A stretch of 31,090 nt of DNA from NCBI GenBank assembly GCA_023386365.1, contig JAEWJX010000088.1, forward strand, positions 1-31,090, written 5' to 3'. The stretch comes from Actinomycetes bacterium (GTDB lineage Bacteria > Actinomycetota > Actinomycetes > Actinomycetales > Microbacteriaceae). The notes below the pieces were generated by a model. The model worked only from the letters and a program-made list of their open reading frames with translations, did no database searches and was not told the DNA's origin. The translations under genes were made by a program, and so were the position numbers. Below are positions 14,020 through 22,544 of the stretch, in pieces (position 1 is the stretch's first letter; every line of letters starts with the position of its first letter).

Positions 14020-15617
14020 GCCGCTCCCGTGGCGGCCGTGTCGGCCTCCTCGATGCGCGGGAACAGCGCCTCCAGGGGTTGCACCACGGACCCGGCGGGC
14101 AGCTGGCCCCAGCCGCCGGCCTCACGCAGCCGCTGCTCGGTGAGGGCACCGAGCGACGCTTCCGCCCCGAGGGCGGTCCACAGCTTGAGGGTCGCCTTCG
14201 GGGTCACCGGGCTCAGCAGCACGGCGAGCGCCCGCAGACCCTCGGATGCCGTGTACAGCACCGTGCCGAGGCGGGCGCGGTTCGCGTCGTCCTTGGCGAG
14301 CACCCACGGCTCCTGGTCGGTGATGTAACCGTTCAGTTCGTCGACGATCGTCCAGATCGCGGCGATCGCCTCGTGGATGGCGAACCGCTCGATCGCGGCG
14401 TCCGCATCCGCCGTCGCCGCAGCCACCGTCGCCTGGATGGCCAGGTCGGCATCCGTGTACTCGGCGGGGGCGGGCAGCACGCCGTCGTAGTAGCGGCCCA
14501 CCATCGCGACGACGCGCGAGGCCAGGTTTCCGAAGCCGTTCGCCAGTTCGGCCTGGTAGCGGGCCGACAGGTCTTCCCAGCTGAAGGAGCCGTCCTGGCC
14601 GAACGTGATGGCGCGGAGGAAGTAGTAGCGGAACGCGTCCGACCCGAACGTGTCGGTGATCTGGTGCGGGGCGATGCCGGTGAGTTTCGACTTCGACATC
14701 TTCTCGCCGCCGACCAGGAGCCAGCCGTGGCCGAACACCTTGTGCGGCACGGGGAGGCCGGCGGCGATCAGCATCGCCGGCCAGATGACGGCGTGGAAGC
14801 GCGCGATGTCTTTACCGACCAGCTGGTAGGCGGGCCAGCGGCGGGCGAACTGCTCGTCGTCGACGCCGTAGCCGACCGCGGTGACGTAGTTGAGCAGCGC
14901 CTCGAACCACACGTACACGACGTGGGTGTCGTCCCACGGGATCTTGATGCCCCAGTCGAAGCTGGAACGCGAGATCGACAGGTCGGCGAGACCCTGCTTC
15001 ACGAACTGCACGATCTCGTTGCGCACGCTCTCCGGCTGCACGAAGTCGGGCTGGTTCTCGTACAGGTCGAGCAGCTGCTGCTCGAACTGGCTCATGCGGA
15101 AGAAGTAGTTCTTCTCCTTCAGGATCTCGACCGGGCGCGAGTGGATGCGGCACACCAGCTGGCCCAGGTACTCGCCCGACTCGGCGGTGTCGAGGTCGTC
15201 GAGCTGCTTGTACTCCTCGCAGCCGACGCAGTAGTAGCCCTCGTACTCGCCCGAGTAGATGAAGCCTTCGTCGTACAGCTTCTGCAGGAAGATCTTCACC
15301 GCGTGCTCGTGGCGTTCGTCGGTAGTGCGGATGAAGTCGTCGTTGGCGATGTCGATGGTCTTCAGCAGCGGCTTCCACGCCGACTCGACCAGCTGGTCGG
15401 CCCACTGCTGCGGCTCGACCCCGTTCGCCACGGCGGTGCGCAGGATCTTCTGGCCGTGCTCGTCGGTGCCGGTCAGCAGCCAGGTGTCGTCGCCCGCTTG
15501 GCGGTGCCAGCGCGCGAGGACGTCGGCCGCCACCTCCGTGTACGCGTGGCCGATGTGCGGCACGTCGTTGACGTAGAAGATGGGGGTCGCGATGAAGAAG
15601 CTCTCGCCGGAAGGCAT
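14016..15617 (-). CDS. metG: Methionyl-tRNA synthetase
   Basis: The 533-residue class I aminoacyl-tRNA synthetase charges tRNA-Met. Motifs are PHIGHAYT (HIGH at 21-24) and GGEKMSKS (KMSKS at 306-310). The zinc knuckle is CVGC (130-133) with a second pair C156/H159 (CRIH), the Cys3-His arrangement known in Thermus-type MetRS. There is no C-terminal EMAP-like tRNA-binding extension, as in other short bacterial forms. The start at 15617 is supported by the family N terminus and by a TAGAAT seven bases upstream, which suggests a leaderless message. tatD and rsmA follow by stop-start overlap, so metG probably leads that operon. Confidence 0.96.
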   Translation of the reverse strand: MPSGESFFIATPIFYVNDVPHIGHAYTEVAADVLARWHRQAGDDTWLLTGTDEHGQKILRTAVANGVEPQQWADQLVESAWKPLLKTIDIANDDFIRTTDERHEHAVKIFLQKLYDEGFIYSGEYEGYYCVGCEEYKQLDDLDTAESGEYLGQLVCRIHSRPVEILKEKNYFFRMSQFEQQLLDLYENQPDFVQPESVRNEIVQFVKQGLADLSISRSSFDWGIKIPWDDTHVVYVWFEALLNYVTAVGYGVDDEQFARRWPAYQLVGKDIARFHAVIWPAMLIAAGLPVPHKVFGHGWLLVGGEKMSKSKLTGIAPHQITDTFGSDAFRYYFLRAITFGQDGSFSWEDLSARYQAELANGFGNLASRVVAMVGRYYDGVLPAPAEYTDADLAIQATVAAATADADAAIERFAIHEAIAAIWTIVDELNGYITDQEPWVLAKDDANRARLGTVLYTASEGLRALAVLLSPVTPKATLKLWTALGAEASLGALTEQRLREAGGWGQLPAGSVVQPLEALFPRIEEADTAATGAA

Positions 15618-15624
15618 GGGGACG

Positions 15625-15630
15625 ATTCTA
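15625..15630 (-). promoter_or_regulatory. -10 element of leaderless metG promoter
   Basis: TAGAAT (five of six matches to TATAAT) lies seven bases before the metG ATG, with no Shine-Dalgarno sequence between. A clear -35 was not seen. Confidence 0.6.
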
Positions 15631-15682
15631 TTGGGCGGGCGCGTTTCATGACGGCGCCGGCCAAAAGGTAACCCCGCACCCC

Positions 15683-16702
15683 TCAGATCTCGTCCTCTCG
15701 CGCGAGTTTCGCCCCGATTCGCTCGCCGAGCGCCGTGAACTCGCCGACCAGCTCCGCCCACGGCACCGGATACGCGCGGATCGACGACAGTTGCACCGCC
15801 CGAAGTTTCCCCTGCCACGCCAGCGTGATCGCCATCGCCTCCTCTCCCCGGACGAATTCCGAGAACTCGGACGCGAGAATCCCGTCGACGGTGGGTGTGG
15901 CGCCATCGAGGCGGATGAAGCCGAGTGACGCAAGCGTGTCGGCGACCGCTTGGGCGTCGATGGGACGCGCTCGCTCAAGGTTCTCAATGCGTGAGCCCGC
16001 CCGCGCCAGCAGTAGCTCATCACCCACGAGCCCGTCGTCCGTTGGGGGCGGATCGTCGCTTTGCGCCTCCCGCTCCAGCTGGAACTTCAGGGTTCGTTCG
16101 TTGGTCCACAGGTACGGAGAGAGCACCGAGGTGCCACGAGGCAACGCCTCGATGCGCTCTCGCTCGCTGTCCGGGCACCACAGTGTGCCTTTCAGCGCGG
16201 CTGTGCGGAGATAATCTGCAGCTCTGGCGCCAGGCTCATCAAGCGTCCAGAGGACGTTGTAGCAGTAGTCGAGCGGGTAGCTCGTCCGCTCGTTGCCGAG
16301 CCGATCGCGGTAGACCATCACCGTCTTCTGATGGTCAGCGAAACCCCGCTGCACGAGAACACGCCAGGAGACCTCATCGAAACAGTGGAGGGCGACTTCG
16401 AACAGATAGTGAGCGAGCAACTCCGACAAGTGCCCCTGAGCAGGCACGTCCGCGTCATGCGCGTGTACAGCCATCCGGCGGAACTGCGGATTCACTGGCA
16501 TGAAGTCGAAGTTGTGGTCCACTACGTCGAGCGCCCATTGCCACAGAGGGACCAGGCTGTCGGGCGTGCCATCGAGGGCGGCGAGATCGACACCGGCCTC
16601 GGTCAGCAGTCTCGCCAACTCCGCCAGCCGAGGTTCGTGGTCCGCCTCGATGCGAGCGCGGTACTTTTCCGCGTCGGCGCGGGTCAGCTGTGCGAATGTC
16701 AC
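15683..16702 (-). CDS. Uncharacterised 339-residue protein
   Basis: I do not recognise the family. The GTG at 16702 is chosen because it begins a plausible soluble protein (VTFAQLTRADAEKYRARI) and longer starts run under the divergent secreted-protein gene. There is no signal peptide or membrane helix. The sequence is mixed alpha/beta with many aromatic residues, for example PLWQWALDVVDHNFDF (about 50-65) and LDYCYNVLWTL. Base composition by eye is less GC-skewed than its neighbours, with more A/T-ending codons, and it sits inside a normally conserved block between metG and rsmI. That fits a laterally acquired or fast-changing accessory gene. Confidence 0.8.
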   Translation of the reverse strand: MTFAQLTRADAEKYRARIEADHEPRLAELARLLTEAGVDLAALDGTPDSLVPLWQWALDVVDHNFDFMPVNPQFRRMAVHAHDADVPAQGHLSELLAHYLFEVALHCFDEVSWRVLVQRGFADHQKTVMVYRDRLGNERTSYPLDYCYNVLWTLDEPGARAADYLRTAALKGTLWCPDSERERIEALPRGTSVLSPYLWTNERTLKFQLEREAQSDDPPPTDDGLVGDELLLARAGSRIENLERARPIDAQAVADTLASLGFIRLDGATPTVDGILASEFSEFVRGEEAMAITLAWQGKLRAVQLSSIRAYPVPWAELVGEFTALGERIGAKLAREDEI

Positions 16703-16761
16703 GGCCGCAACTCTCGCATGTCTGGTGGTGGCGGGCCTGGTGGGGGCCCGCGCGCCGGGCG

Positions 16762-16767
16762 TAGCCT
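16762..16767 (+). promoter_or_regulatory. -10 element positioned for a leaderless start at ATC 16774
   Basis: TAGCCT is followed by six bases and then ATC. The same hexamer and spacing precede the ATG of metY and the GTG of the LuxR-type gene in this window. The in-frame ATC begins a complete signal peptide. Confidence 0.5.
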
Positions 16768-16773
16768 CGGAGC

Positions 16774-17778
16774 ATCGCCACGTCGAAGGATGCCTCACGT
16801 CACGTCGGAGCGGTCCGGCGGGGGGCGATCGCGGCCATCGGAGCGGCGACCCTCGGTGCACTGGTTCTCCTCCCGGCGGTGAGTGCGCAGGCCGACGACA
16901 TCCTCGCCTGCCGGTTCGGCACGCAGCAGGTGTTCGACGTGCAGTGGGGAAGCGACGGCACCACGCTCTCGACGAGCGGCTTCGCCTACCCGATGAGCAA
17001 CTTCGGGATGTTCGCACCCACCCCACCCGCCACCCGCTTCGATTCGACGACCCTCGCGGTGGGCGACTACTTCCAGTTCTTCGAGAGCACCACCGATCCG
17101 GGCACACTCGGTCTGCGGGTGCACGCCGCCGACGGCACCCTGCGTGGGGTCATCGACGAGACCGGCGACTTTGTGGCGCTGGGCGACGACTTCCTCTTCT
17201 ACGCCGGCACCGGCGCCTGGGGCACGCTCTTCACCACATCCGAGGGCTTCGCGTTCGGTGATGCCGCCGACTTCGCGATCACCCAGGACGCGCCGACGAT
17301 GGAACAGGTGCTCGCCTACCAGCAGTGCTCGGATGCCCCGGTGACGCTCCCGGTGATCCTGGCGGGCGCGCCACCGGCAGGCACGGTGGGCGCGACGTAC
17401 GCGGGGTTCACCGTGCCGGTCGAGGGCAGCGCGGCGTTCACCTTCGCGGTGTCGGGCGGCGCGCTGCCCGACGGCCTGACACTGGACCCGGCGACGGGCG
17501 CGATCTCGGGCGTCCCGACGGTCGCCGGCAGTTTTCCGGTGACGATTCTGGTGACGGGGCCCACGGGCACCGCATCCGTCGACTACGTGATCGTGGTCTC
17601 TCCGTTGGCGGCGCCAGATGACGCCGGTCTCGCGCCCAGCGGCGTCGATCCGTGGCCGGCGGGGGTGGCGGGCGCGATCCTCGGCGGGGCGGGCCTCGCG
17701 CTCCTCGCTGTCGCTTCCGCGCCCCGCAGACGCTGCGCGGGTGCAACCAACGGGAGCTCGTCGGGCGTCAGGACTTGA
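16774..17778 (+). CDS. Secreted He_PIG/Ig-like protein with a sortase-like C-terminal signal (ATC start)
   Basis: The protein has 334 residues if read from the ATC at 16774. The first conventional start in frame with any support, GTG 16879, falls inside the signal peptide and would remove it. Reading from ATC gives a basic N terminus (R9, R15, R16), a hydrophobic core (18-36) and a cleavage site SAQA. The mature protein has a beta-rich domain (about 45-185), a putative-Ig (He_PIG) domain (about 190-277, with GALPDGLTLDPATGAISGVP), then LAPSG (286-290), a hydrophobic helix and an RRR tail. That tail matches the layout of the LAxTG signals used by actinobacterial class E sortases, with Ser for Thr. 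The 3' end overlaps the convergent rsmI stop by 11 bases. The start could instead be a mutated ATG. Confidence 0.75.
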   Translation: MATSKDASRHVGAVRRGAIAAIGAATLGALVLLPAVSAQADDILACRFGTQQVFDVQWGSDGTTLSTSGFAYPMSNFGMFAPTPPATRFDSTTLAVGDYFQFFESTTDPGTLGLRVHAADGTLRGVIDETGDFVALGDDFLFYAGTGAWGTLFTTSEGFAFGDAADFAITQDAPTMEQVLAYQQCSDAPVTLPVILAGAPPAGTVGATYAGFTVPVEGSAAFTFAVSGGALPDGLTLDPATGAISGVPTVAGSFPVTILVTGPTGTASVDYVIVVSPLAAPDDAGLAPSGVDPWPAGVAGAILGGAGLALLAVASAPRRRCAGATNGSSSGVRT

Positions 17779-18574
17779 GGGCCGCCTCGTAGAGTTCGCG
17801 GCGCGAGAGGCCGGTGGCTTCAGCCACCTCGGTGGTCGCGTCCTTCAGGCGGGTGCCGGATGCGGTGAGCGCCTTCACCTGCGCGACTCCGTCTTCCAGG
17901 GAGGCCGTCGCGGGAGCCGCGCCCTCGACGACGAGCACGATCTCGCCGCGGGCGCCGTCGGCGAACCGCTCGGCGAGTTCGGCGAGGGTGCCGCGGGCGA
18001 CCTCCTCGTGCAGCTTCGTCAACTCGCGGCAGACGGCGGCGCGGCGGTCGGCGCCGAACGCGGCCGCCGCATCCGCGAGCGCGTCGGCGATGCGGTGCGG
18101 CGACTCGAAGAAGACGAGGGTGCGGGGTTCGCCGGCGAGCGCCTTCAACGCCTGAAGGCGGCCCTTGCGCGGCAGGAACCCTTCGAAGCAGAAGCGGTCG
18201 GTGGGCAGACCCGACACGGCGAGCGCGGTGAGCACAGCCGACGGGCCGGGGATGGCGGTCACGGTGACGCCCGCAGAGGCGGCGGCAGCGACGAGCGGGA
18301 AGCCGGGGTCCGACACGGTCGGCATGCCCGCATCCGACAGCACCAGCACATCCGTGTCGCGGGCGAGCTCGACCAGCTCGGCCGCTTTCGCGGTCTCGTT
18401 GTGCTCGTGCAGGGCGATCAGCCGCGGGCGGTTCTCGACCCCGAGCGCCCGCATCAGCTGCACCGTCGTGCGGGTGTCCTCCGATGCGACGATCTTCGCG
18501 TTCGTCAACGCCTCGATGAGGCGTCGCGACGCGTCGCCGAGGTTGCCGATGGGCGTCGCCGCGAGGATGATCAC
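17768..18574 (-). CDS. rsmI: 16S rRNA (cytidine1402-2'-O)-methyltransferase
   Basis: The 268-residue SAM-dependent enzyme of the tetrapyrrole-methylase fold methylates the 2'-O of C1402 in the decoding centre. Hallmarks are MIILAATPIGNLGD at the N terminus, ASEDTRTT, LVLSDAGMPTVSDPG (SAM/active-site loop), AIPGPSAVLTALAVSGLP and FFESPHRI. The C-terminal ~50 residues form the small helical domain. The GTG at 18574 gives the exact family N terminus. It is divergent from the protein mannosyltransferase gene, as in mycobacteria (Rv1003/Rv1002c). Confidence 0.96.
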   Translation of the reverse strand: MIILAATPIGNLGDASRRLIEALTNAKIVASEDTRTTVQLMRALGVENRPRLIALHEHNETAKAAELVELARDTDVLVLSDAGMPTVSDPGFPLVAAAASAGVTVTAIPGPSAVLTALAVSGLPTDRFCFEGFLPRKGRLQALKALAGEPRTLVFFESPHRIADALADAAAAFGADRRAAVCRELTKLHEEVARGTLAELAERFADGARGEIVLVVEGAAPATASLEDGVAQVKALTASGTRLKDATTEVAEATGLSRRELYEAALKS

Positions 18575-18626
18575 CCGACCATCCTGCCTCTCCCCCGCAT
18601 GCGGCGGGCGTTGAGCGATGCGCGGA

Positions 18627-18632
18627 TACGAT
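18627..18632 (+). promoter_or_regulatory. -10 element of leaderless pmt promoter
   Basis: TACGAT lies seven bases before the ATG at 18640. No Shine-Dalgarno sequence is present in the gap. Confidence 0.55.
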
Positions 18633-18639
18633 TTCGGGC

Positions 18640-20286
18640 ATGGATACGCGCGCGGAGGACGAGACCGCGCGCGCCGACGAGTTCGAGCGGGCCGTGCACG
18701 GCGAACCCCCGCGGCCGGCGCCCTCCCCCCTCACCGGCTCGCGGCTCGACGACGCCTGGCAGCGCTGGATGTCGCATCCGGGTGCCCGCCGCGCCTGGGA
18801 GTGGGGCGCCCCCGCCGCGGTGATCGGCGTCGCCGCCGCCACCCGCCTGATCGGCCTCGACCATCCGCACCAGATCGTCTTCGACGAGACGTACTACGTG
18901 AAGGACGCGTACACGCTCTCGCACCTCGGCTACGAGTCGCGGTGGCCCGACGGCGCCAACGACTCGTTCGCGGCCGGCGACCCCGACGTGTACCTGACCG
19001 ACGCGTCGTTCGTGGTGCACCCACCGCTCGGCAAGTGGATCATCGCCGCCGGCATGGCCGTCTTCGGCACCGACAATGCGTTCGGCTGGCGGGTGGGCAT
19101 GGCCGTGGTGGGTGTGCTGCTCGCGGTGCTGACGATGCTCGTCGCGAAGCGGCTGTTCCGATCCACGACGCTGATGGTGGTGGCGGGCGCGCTGATCGCG
19201 ATCGACGGCAACGCGATCGTCATGAGCCGGGTGTCGCTGCTCGACAACGGCGTCGCCCTGTTCGGGCTGTTGGGCGCCTACTTCGTGCTGCTCGATCGGG
19301 GCGCCGTCGAACGTCGCCTCGCCCCCTGGCTGGATGCCCGCGAAGCGGCCGGGAAGCCCACCGACTGGGGTCCCGTGTTCTGGTGGCGCCCCTGGCTGCT
19401 CGCGGCGGCGGTCGCGTTCGGATGCGCCACCAGCGTCAAATGGTCGGGCCTCTACTTCCTGGCCGTATTCGGGCTGTACACGGTGGTGTCGGATGCGTTC
19501 CTGCGCAAGAGGGCGGGGATCGCGTTCTGGGGCACCGGCACGGTGCTGCGGCAGGCGCCCGTCAACTTCGTGCTGCTGGTGCCGCTCGCGCTCGTCGTCT
19601 ACCTGGGCACGTGGGTCACCTGGTTCACGACGCAAGGCGGCTACTACCGCCGCTGGATCGAAGACGGAGGCGGCACGGCGTGGTCGGGCGCCCTCTCGTG
19701 GGTGCCGTACGACCTGCAGAACTGGTGGCACTACCAGGCCGCCATCATGAACTACCACGTGGGCGAGAACTCCCCGCACCCGTACCAGGCGAACCCGCTC
19801 ACCTGGCTGTTCCTCATCCGGCCGACGAGCATGCACTACCAGGACCACAACGACGGCACCGCCCAGGCGATCCTCGACATCGCGAACCCGCTCATCTGGT
19901 GGGGCGCGACGGCCGCCCTCGTCTACCTGGTGGTGCGCGTGATCCTGAACCTGCGGCGCGGGCTCCCGGTGGCGACGGAGGCGTTCATCCTCACCGGCAT
20001 GGCCGCCGGGTACCTGCCGTGGATGCTGTACCTGGGCCGCACGGTTTTCCAGTTCTACACGATCGCGTTCACGCCGTTCATGGTCCTCGCGCTGACGGCG
20101 GCGCTCGCCGCGATCGCCGGGAGACGCAGCGACCCGGAGCCGCGTCGCGTCGCCGGCCTCACCACGGTGGCCGTGTACCTGGGCGCGGTGGTCGCGGTGT
20201 CGATCTTCTTCCTGCCCATGTGGGTCGGGATGCCGATGCCGGTGCCGTTCCTGCAAGCGCACTACTGGCTGCGCAGCTGGATCTGA
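18640..20286 (+). CDS. pmt: Polyprenyl-phosphate-mannose protein O-mannosyltransferase (PMT family)
   Basis: The 548-residue GT39-type membrane enzyme transfers mannose from polyprenyl-phosphate-mannose to Ser/Thr of exported proteins at the outer face of the membrane. The catalytic Asp-Glu pair is at 82-83 in VFDETYYVKDAYT. HPPLGKW (127-133) is the next conserved loop. About 10-11 hydrophobic helices follow, with the extracytoplasmic loop carrying NYHVGENSPHPYQ and STSMHYQD-like segments. A ~50-residue cytoplasmic N terminus precedes the first helix. The Pro/Ser/Thr-rich linkers of the secreted proteins in this window would be plausible substrates, though this is inference. The start is fixed by the TACGAT seven bases upstream. 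Confidence 0.93.
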   Translation: MDTRAEDETARADEFERAVHGEPPRPAPSPLTGSRLDDAWQRWMSHPGARRAWEWGAPAAVIGVAAATRLIGLDHPHQIVFDETYYVKDAYTLSHLGYESRWPDGANDSFAAGDPDVYLTDASFVVHPPLGKWIIAAGMAVFGTDNAFGWRVGMAVVGVLLAVLTMLVAKRLFRSTTLMVVAGALIAIDGNAIVMSRVSLLDNGVALFGLLGAYFVLLDRGAVERRLAPWLDAREAAGKPTDWGPVFWWRPWLLAAAVAFGCATSVKWSGLYFLAVFGLYTVVSDAFLRKRAGIAFWGTGTVLRQAPVNFVLLVPLALVVYLGTWVTWFTTQGGYYRRWIEDGGGTAWSGALSWVPYDLQNWWHYQAAIMNYHVGENSPHPYQANPLTWLFLIRPTSMHYQDHNDGTAQAILDIANPLIWWGATAALVYLVVRVILNLRRGLPVATEAFILTGMAAGYLPWMLYLGRTVFQFYTIAFTPFMVLALTAALAAIAGRRSDPEPRRVAGLTTVAVYLGAVVAVSIFFLPMWVGMPMPVPFLQAHYWLRSWI

Positions 20287-20349
20287 GGATCATCCTCGGC
20301 GCACGCCGCATCATCCGCCCGGCTGACGCCGCGCCCCCGCACCCGTTCG

Positions 20350-20370
20350 TAACGTGAACGCGGAAAGGGA
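20350..20370 (+). promoter_or_regulatory. Promoter -10 and ribosome binding site of alr
   Basis: TAACGT (20350-20355) followed by a purine-rich GGAAAGGGA (20362-20370) lies just before the ATG at 20377. Unlike most starts here, alr would have a short leader of about 20 bases. The rest of the 90-base gap after pmt shows nothing clear. Confidence 0.45.
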
Positions 20371-20376
20371 ACACCC

Positions 20377-21474
20377 ATGCGCGCACACGCCACGCTGCGG
20401 ATCGACGGAGACGCCATCGCCGCGAACACGCGCCTCATCGCCGCCACCACCTCCGCCGAGGTGATGGCCGTCGTGAAGGCCGACGGATTCGGTCACGGCC
20501 ACGCGGCGCTCCGCGCACTCGACGCGGGCGCCACCCGCCTCGGGGTCGCGAGCATCGAGGAGGCGCTCCCGTTGCGATGGGCGGGGGTGGAGGCGCCGAT
20601 CCTCAGCTGGCTGAACCCGGTGGATGCGGATGCGGTGAGCGCCATCCGGCACCGGATCGAGTTGGCGGTCCCGAGCCTCGCGCACCTGGGCCGGTTCGCA
20701 TCCGCCGCCGCCCAGTGCGGGGGCACAGCCCTCGTGCACCTGCACGTCGACACCGGTCTTTCGCGCGATGGCGCCGCCGCATCCGAGTGGCGGGCGCTGT
20801 GCGAGCTGGCCCGCGAGTACGAGGCGCACGGCCTGATCCGGGTGGTCGGTGTGATGAGTCACCTGGCGCGCGCCGACGAGCCGGGGCACCCGCTCACCGT
20901 GCGGCAGCGGCTGCTGTTCGACGCGGCCGTGCGCACCGCGCGTCGGCGTGGACTTGCACCCCGGACCGTGCACCTCGCCGCGACCGCCGCCACCCTCACC
21001 GACCCGTCGACCCACTTCGACCTGGTGCGGGTGGGCGCCGGCCTGTACGGTATCGACCCGTCGCACACCACCCCGCTGCGCGGCGCGATGACACTGTCGG
21101 CCCGCGTCACCACGGTGCGGGAGGTGCGCGCCGCCACCCCCGTCGGGTACGGATCGCACTACCTCACCCACGCCGCCACCCGTCTGGCGCTCCTGCCGCT
21201 CGGCTACGCCGACGGCGTTCCGCGGGGTCTCTCGGCGGGTGCCTCGGCGTTCGTGCGGGGGCGGCGGGTGCCGATCGCGGGCGCCGTGTCGATGGACCAG
21301 CTGGTGATCGACGTGGGTGACCTCGGTGTGGAGGCGGGCGACGAGGTGGTGCTGTTCGGTCCGGGCGACGACGGCGAGCCGACCCTGCACGAGTGGGCGG
21401 ACTGGGCAGGCACCATCGAACACGAACTCGTCACCCGCATCGGGCCGCGCGTGCACGTGGAGGAGGCGGCGTGA
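20377..21474 (+). CDS. alr: Alanine racemase
   Basis: The 365-residue PLP enzyme interconverts L- and D-alanine for peptidoglycan. The PLP lysine is K34 in VMAVVKADGFGHG (family VKANAYGHG). Other landmarks are HVDTGLSRDG (about 123-132), VRVGAGLYGIDP (218-229), the second catalytic base Y258 in PVGYGSHY, and SMDQL (305-309). Length is normal. The stop overlaps the ddl start by GTGA, so the two enzymes that make and join D-alanine are translated together. Many actinobacteria carry alr elsewhere, so this pair may be an extra copy. Confidence 0.94.
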   Translation: MRAHATLRIDGDAIAANTRLIAATTSAEVMAVVKADGFGHGHAALRALDAGATRLGVASIEEALPLRWAGVEAPILSWLNPVDADAVSAIRHRIELAVPSLAHLGRFASAAAQCGGTALVHLHVDTGLSRDGAAASEWRALCELAREYEAHGLIRVVGVMSHLARADEPGHPLTVRQRLLFDAAVRTARRRGLAPRTVHLAATAATLTDPSTHFDLVRVGAGLYGIDPSHTTPLRGAMTLSARVTTVREVRAATPVGYGSHYLTHAATRLALLPLGYADGVPRGLSAGASAFVRGRRVPIAGAVSMDQLVIDVGDLGVEAGDEVVLFGPGDDGEPTLHEWADWAGTIEHELVTRIGPRVHVEEAA

Positions 21475-22523
21475 GCGGCGGAGTGACCGGCGGCGCTGTG
21501 CGCATCGTCGTGATCGGCGGCGGCACCTCCAGCGAGCACACCGTGTCGCTGGCGTCGGCTGCCGGTATCGCGGGGGCGCTCGACCCGGCGCGTTTCGACG
21601 TGGTGAGCCTCACCATCCGCCCCGACGGATCGTGGGCGGGCCCCGACGGCCGTGACCTGTCCGGCGACCTCGCGGGCGCCGTCGCCGTGCTTGAGCGGGC
21701 GGATGCGGCGATCGCCGCCCTGCACGGGCCCCGCGGCGAAGACGGCACCCTCGCCGCGCTGTTCGACCTGGTCGGCATCCCCTACGTCGGCTCGGGCGTC
21801 GCGGCCGGCGCCCTCGCGATGGGCAAGCACGCCACGAAGCTGCTCGCCGCATCCGCCGGGGTCACGAGCGCCGCGGGGGTGCTCGTGCGCGACGCCACCG
21901 ACCCACGGCTGGCCGAGCTCACCCTGCCTCTCGTGGTGAAACCCGATCGGGCGGGCTCCAGCCACGGCGTCACCGTGGTGCGCGAGGCGCCCGAGCTGAC
22001 GCCGGCTGTGGAGGCGGCGCTCGCGTACGGCGACGAGGTGCTGGTGGAGCGGTTCGTGCACGGTCGCGAGATCGACGTGGCCGTGCTGGAACATCCGGAC
22101 GGCCGACTCGAATGCCTGCCGCCGCTGGAGATCGTGGTGCCCGGCGGCGACATCTTCGACGCGCACGCGAAGTACGACCGCGAACCCGACTTCCGCATCC
22201 CCGCCGCCGTCGACGCCGACACCCTCGCCGCGCTGCAGACCGCAGCGATCGCGACGTTCCGCGCGGTCGGTGCGCGGGGCCTCGCCCGCGTCGACTTCTT
22301 CGCCACGGACGACGGGCTGCTGCTGAACGAGGTGAACACGTTCCCCGGCTTCACCGCCCGCTCGCAGGTACCGCGGATGGCCGCGGCGGCCGGCATCGAC
22401 TACCCCGCCCTCGTGGAACTGCTCGTCGACACCGCCCTCGCCCGGGCCGACACCCACCGGGTGCGTCGACGCTTCGGACCCTCCCCCGCATCCGTCGCCC
22501 GCAACACGCCGCAACACGTCTGA
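21471..22523 (+). CDS. ddl: D-alanine--D-alanine ligase
   Basis: The 350-residue ATP-grasp ligase has a GTG start at 21471, overlapping the alr stop and preceded by a GGAGGAGG-type site. Motifs are SSEHTVSLAS (20-29), HGPRGEDGTLAALF (85-98), IPYVGSGVAAGALAMGKHATK (103-123), PDRAGSSHGVTVV (158-170) and LLLNEVNTFPGFT (283-295, metal and product site). The omega loop reads DIFDAHAKYDRE with K234-Y235. The Lys-Tyr pair is typical of D-Ala-D-Ala ligases and absent from VanA-type D-Ala-D-Lac ligases, so ordinary D-Ala-D-Ala synthesis is favoured. The C-terminal ~25 residues are a basic tail. Confidence 0.94.
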   Translation: MSGGVTGGAVRIVVIGGGTSSEHTVSLASAAGIAGALDPARFDVVSLTIRPDGSWAGPDGRDLSGDLAGAVAVLERADAAIAALHGPRGEDGTLAALFDLVGIPYVGSGVAAGALAMGKHATKLLAASAGVTSAAGVLVRDATDPRLAELTLPLVVKPDRAGSSHGVTVVREAPELTPAVEAALAYGDEVLVERFVHGREIDVAVLEHPDGRLECLPPLEIVVPGGDIFDAHAKYDREPDFRIPAAVDADTLAALQTAAIATFRAVGARGLARVDFFATDDGLLLNEVNTFPGFTARSQVPRMAAAAGIDYPALVELLVDTALARADTHRVRRRFGPSPASVARNTPQHV

Positions 22524-22532
22524 CCGCGCCGG

Positions 22533-22538
22533 TAGCCT
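22533..22538 (+). promoter_or_regulatory. -10 element of leaderless metY-type gene
   Basis: TAGCCT lies six bases before the ATG at 22545 in the 21-base gap after ddl. There is no Shine-Dalgarno sequence. It suggests independent transcription in spite of the close packing. Confidence 0.55.
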
Positions 22539-22544
22539 GAACGG

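Noticed and set aside
18571..20262. Long minus-strand open frame opposite pmt
   Set aside because: Its translation is Arg/His/Gly-rich low complexity, a typical high-GC antisense shadow; the plus strand encodes a clear PMT enzyme.
21471..22523. VanA/VanC-like ligase of a resistance cluster
   Set aside because: The omega loop keeps the Lys-Tyr pair of D-Ala-D-Ala ligases and no vanH, vanX or vanS/R genes are near.
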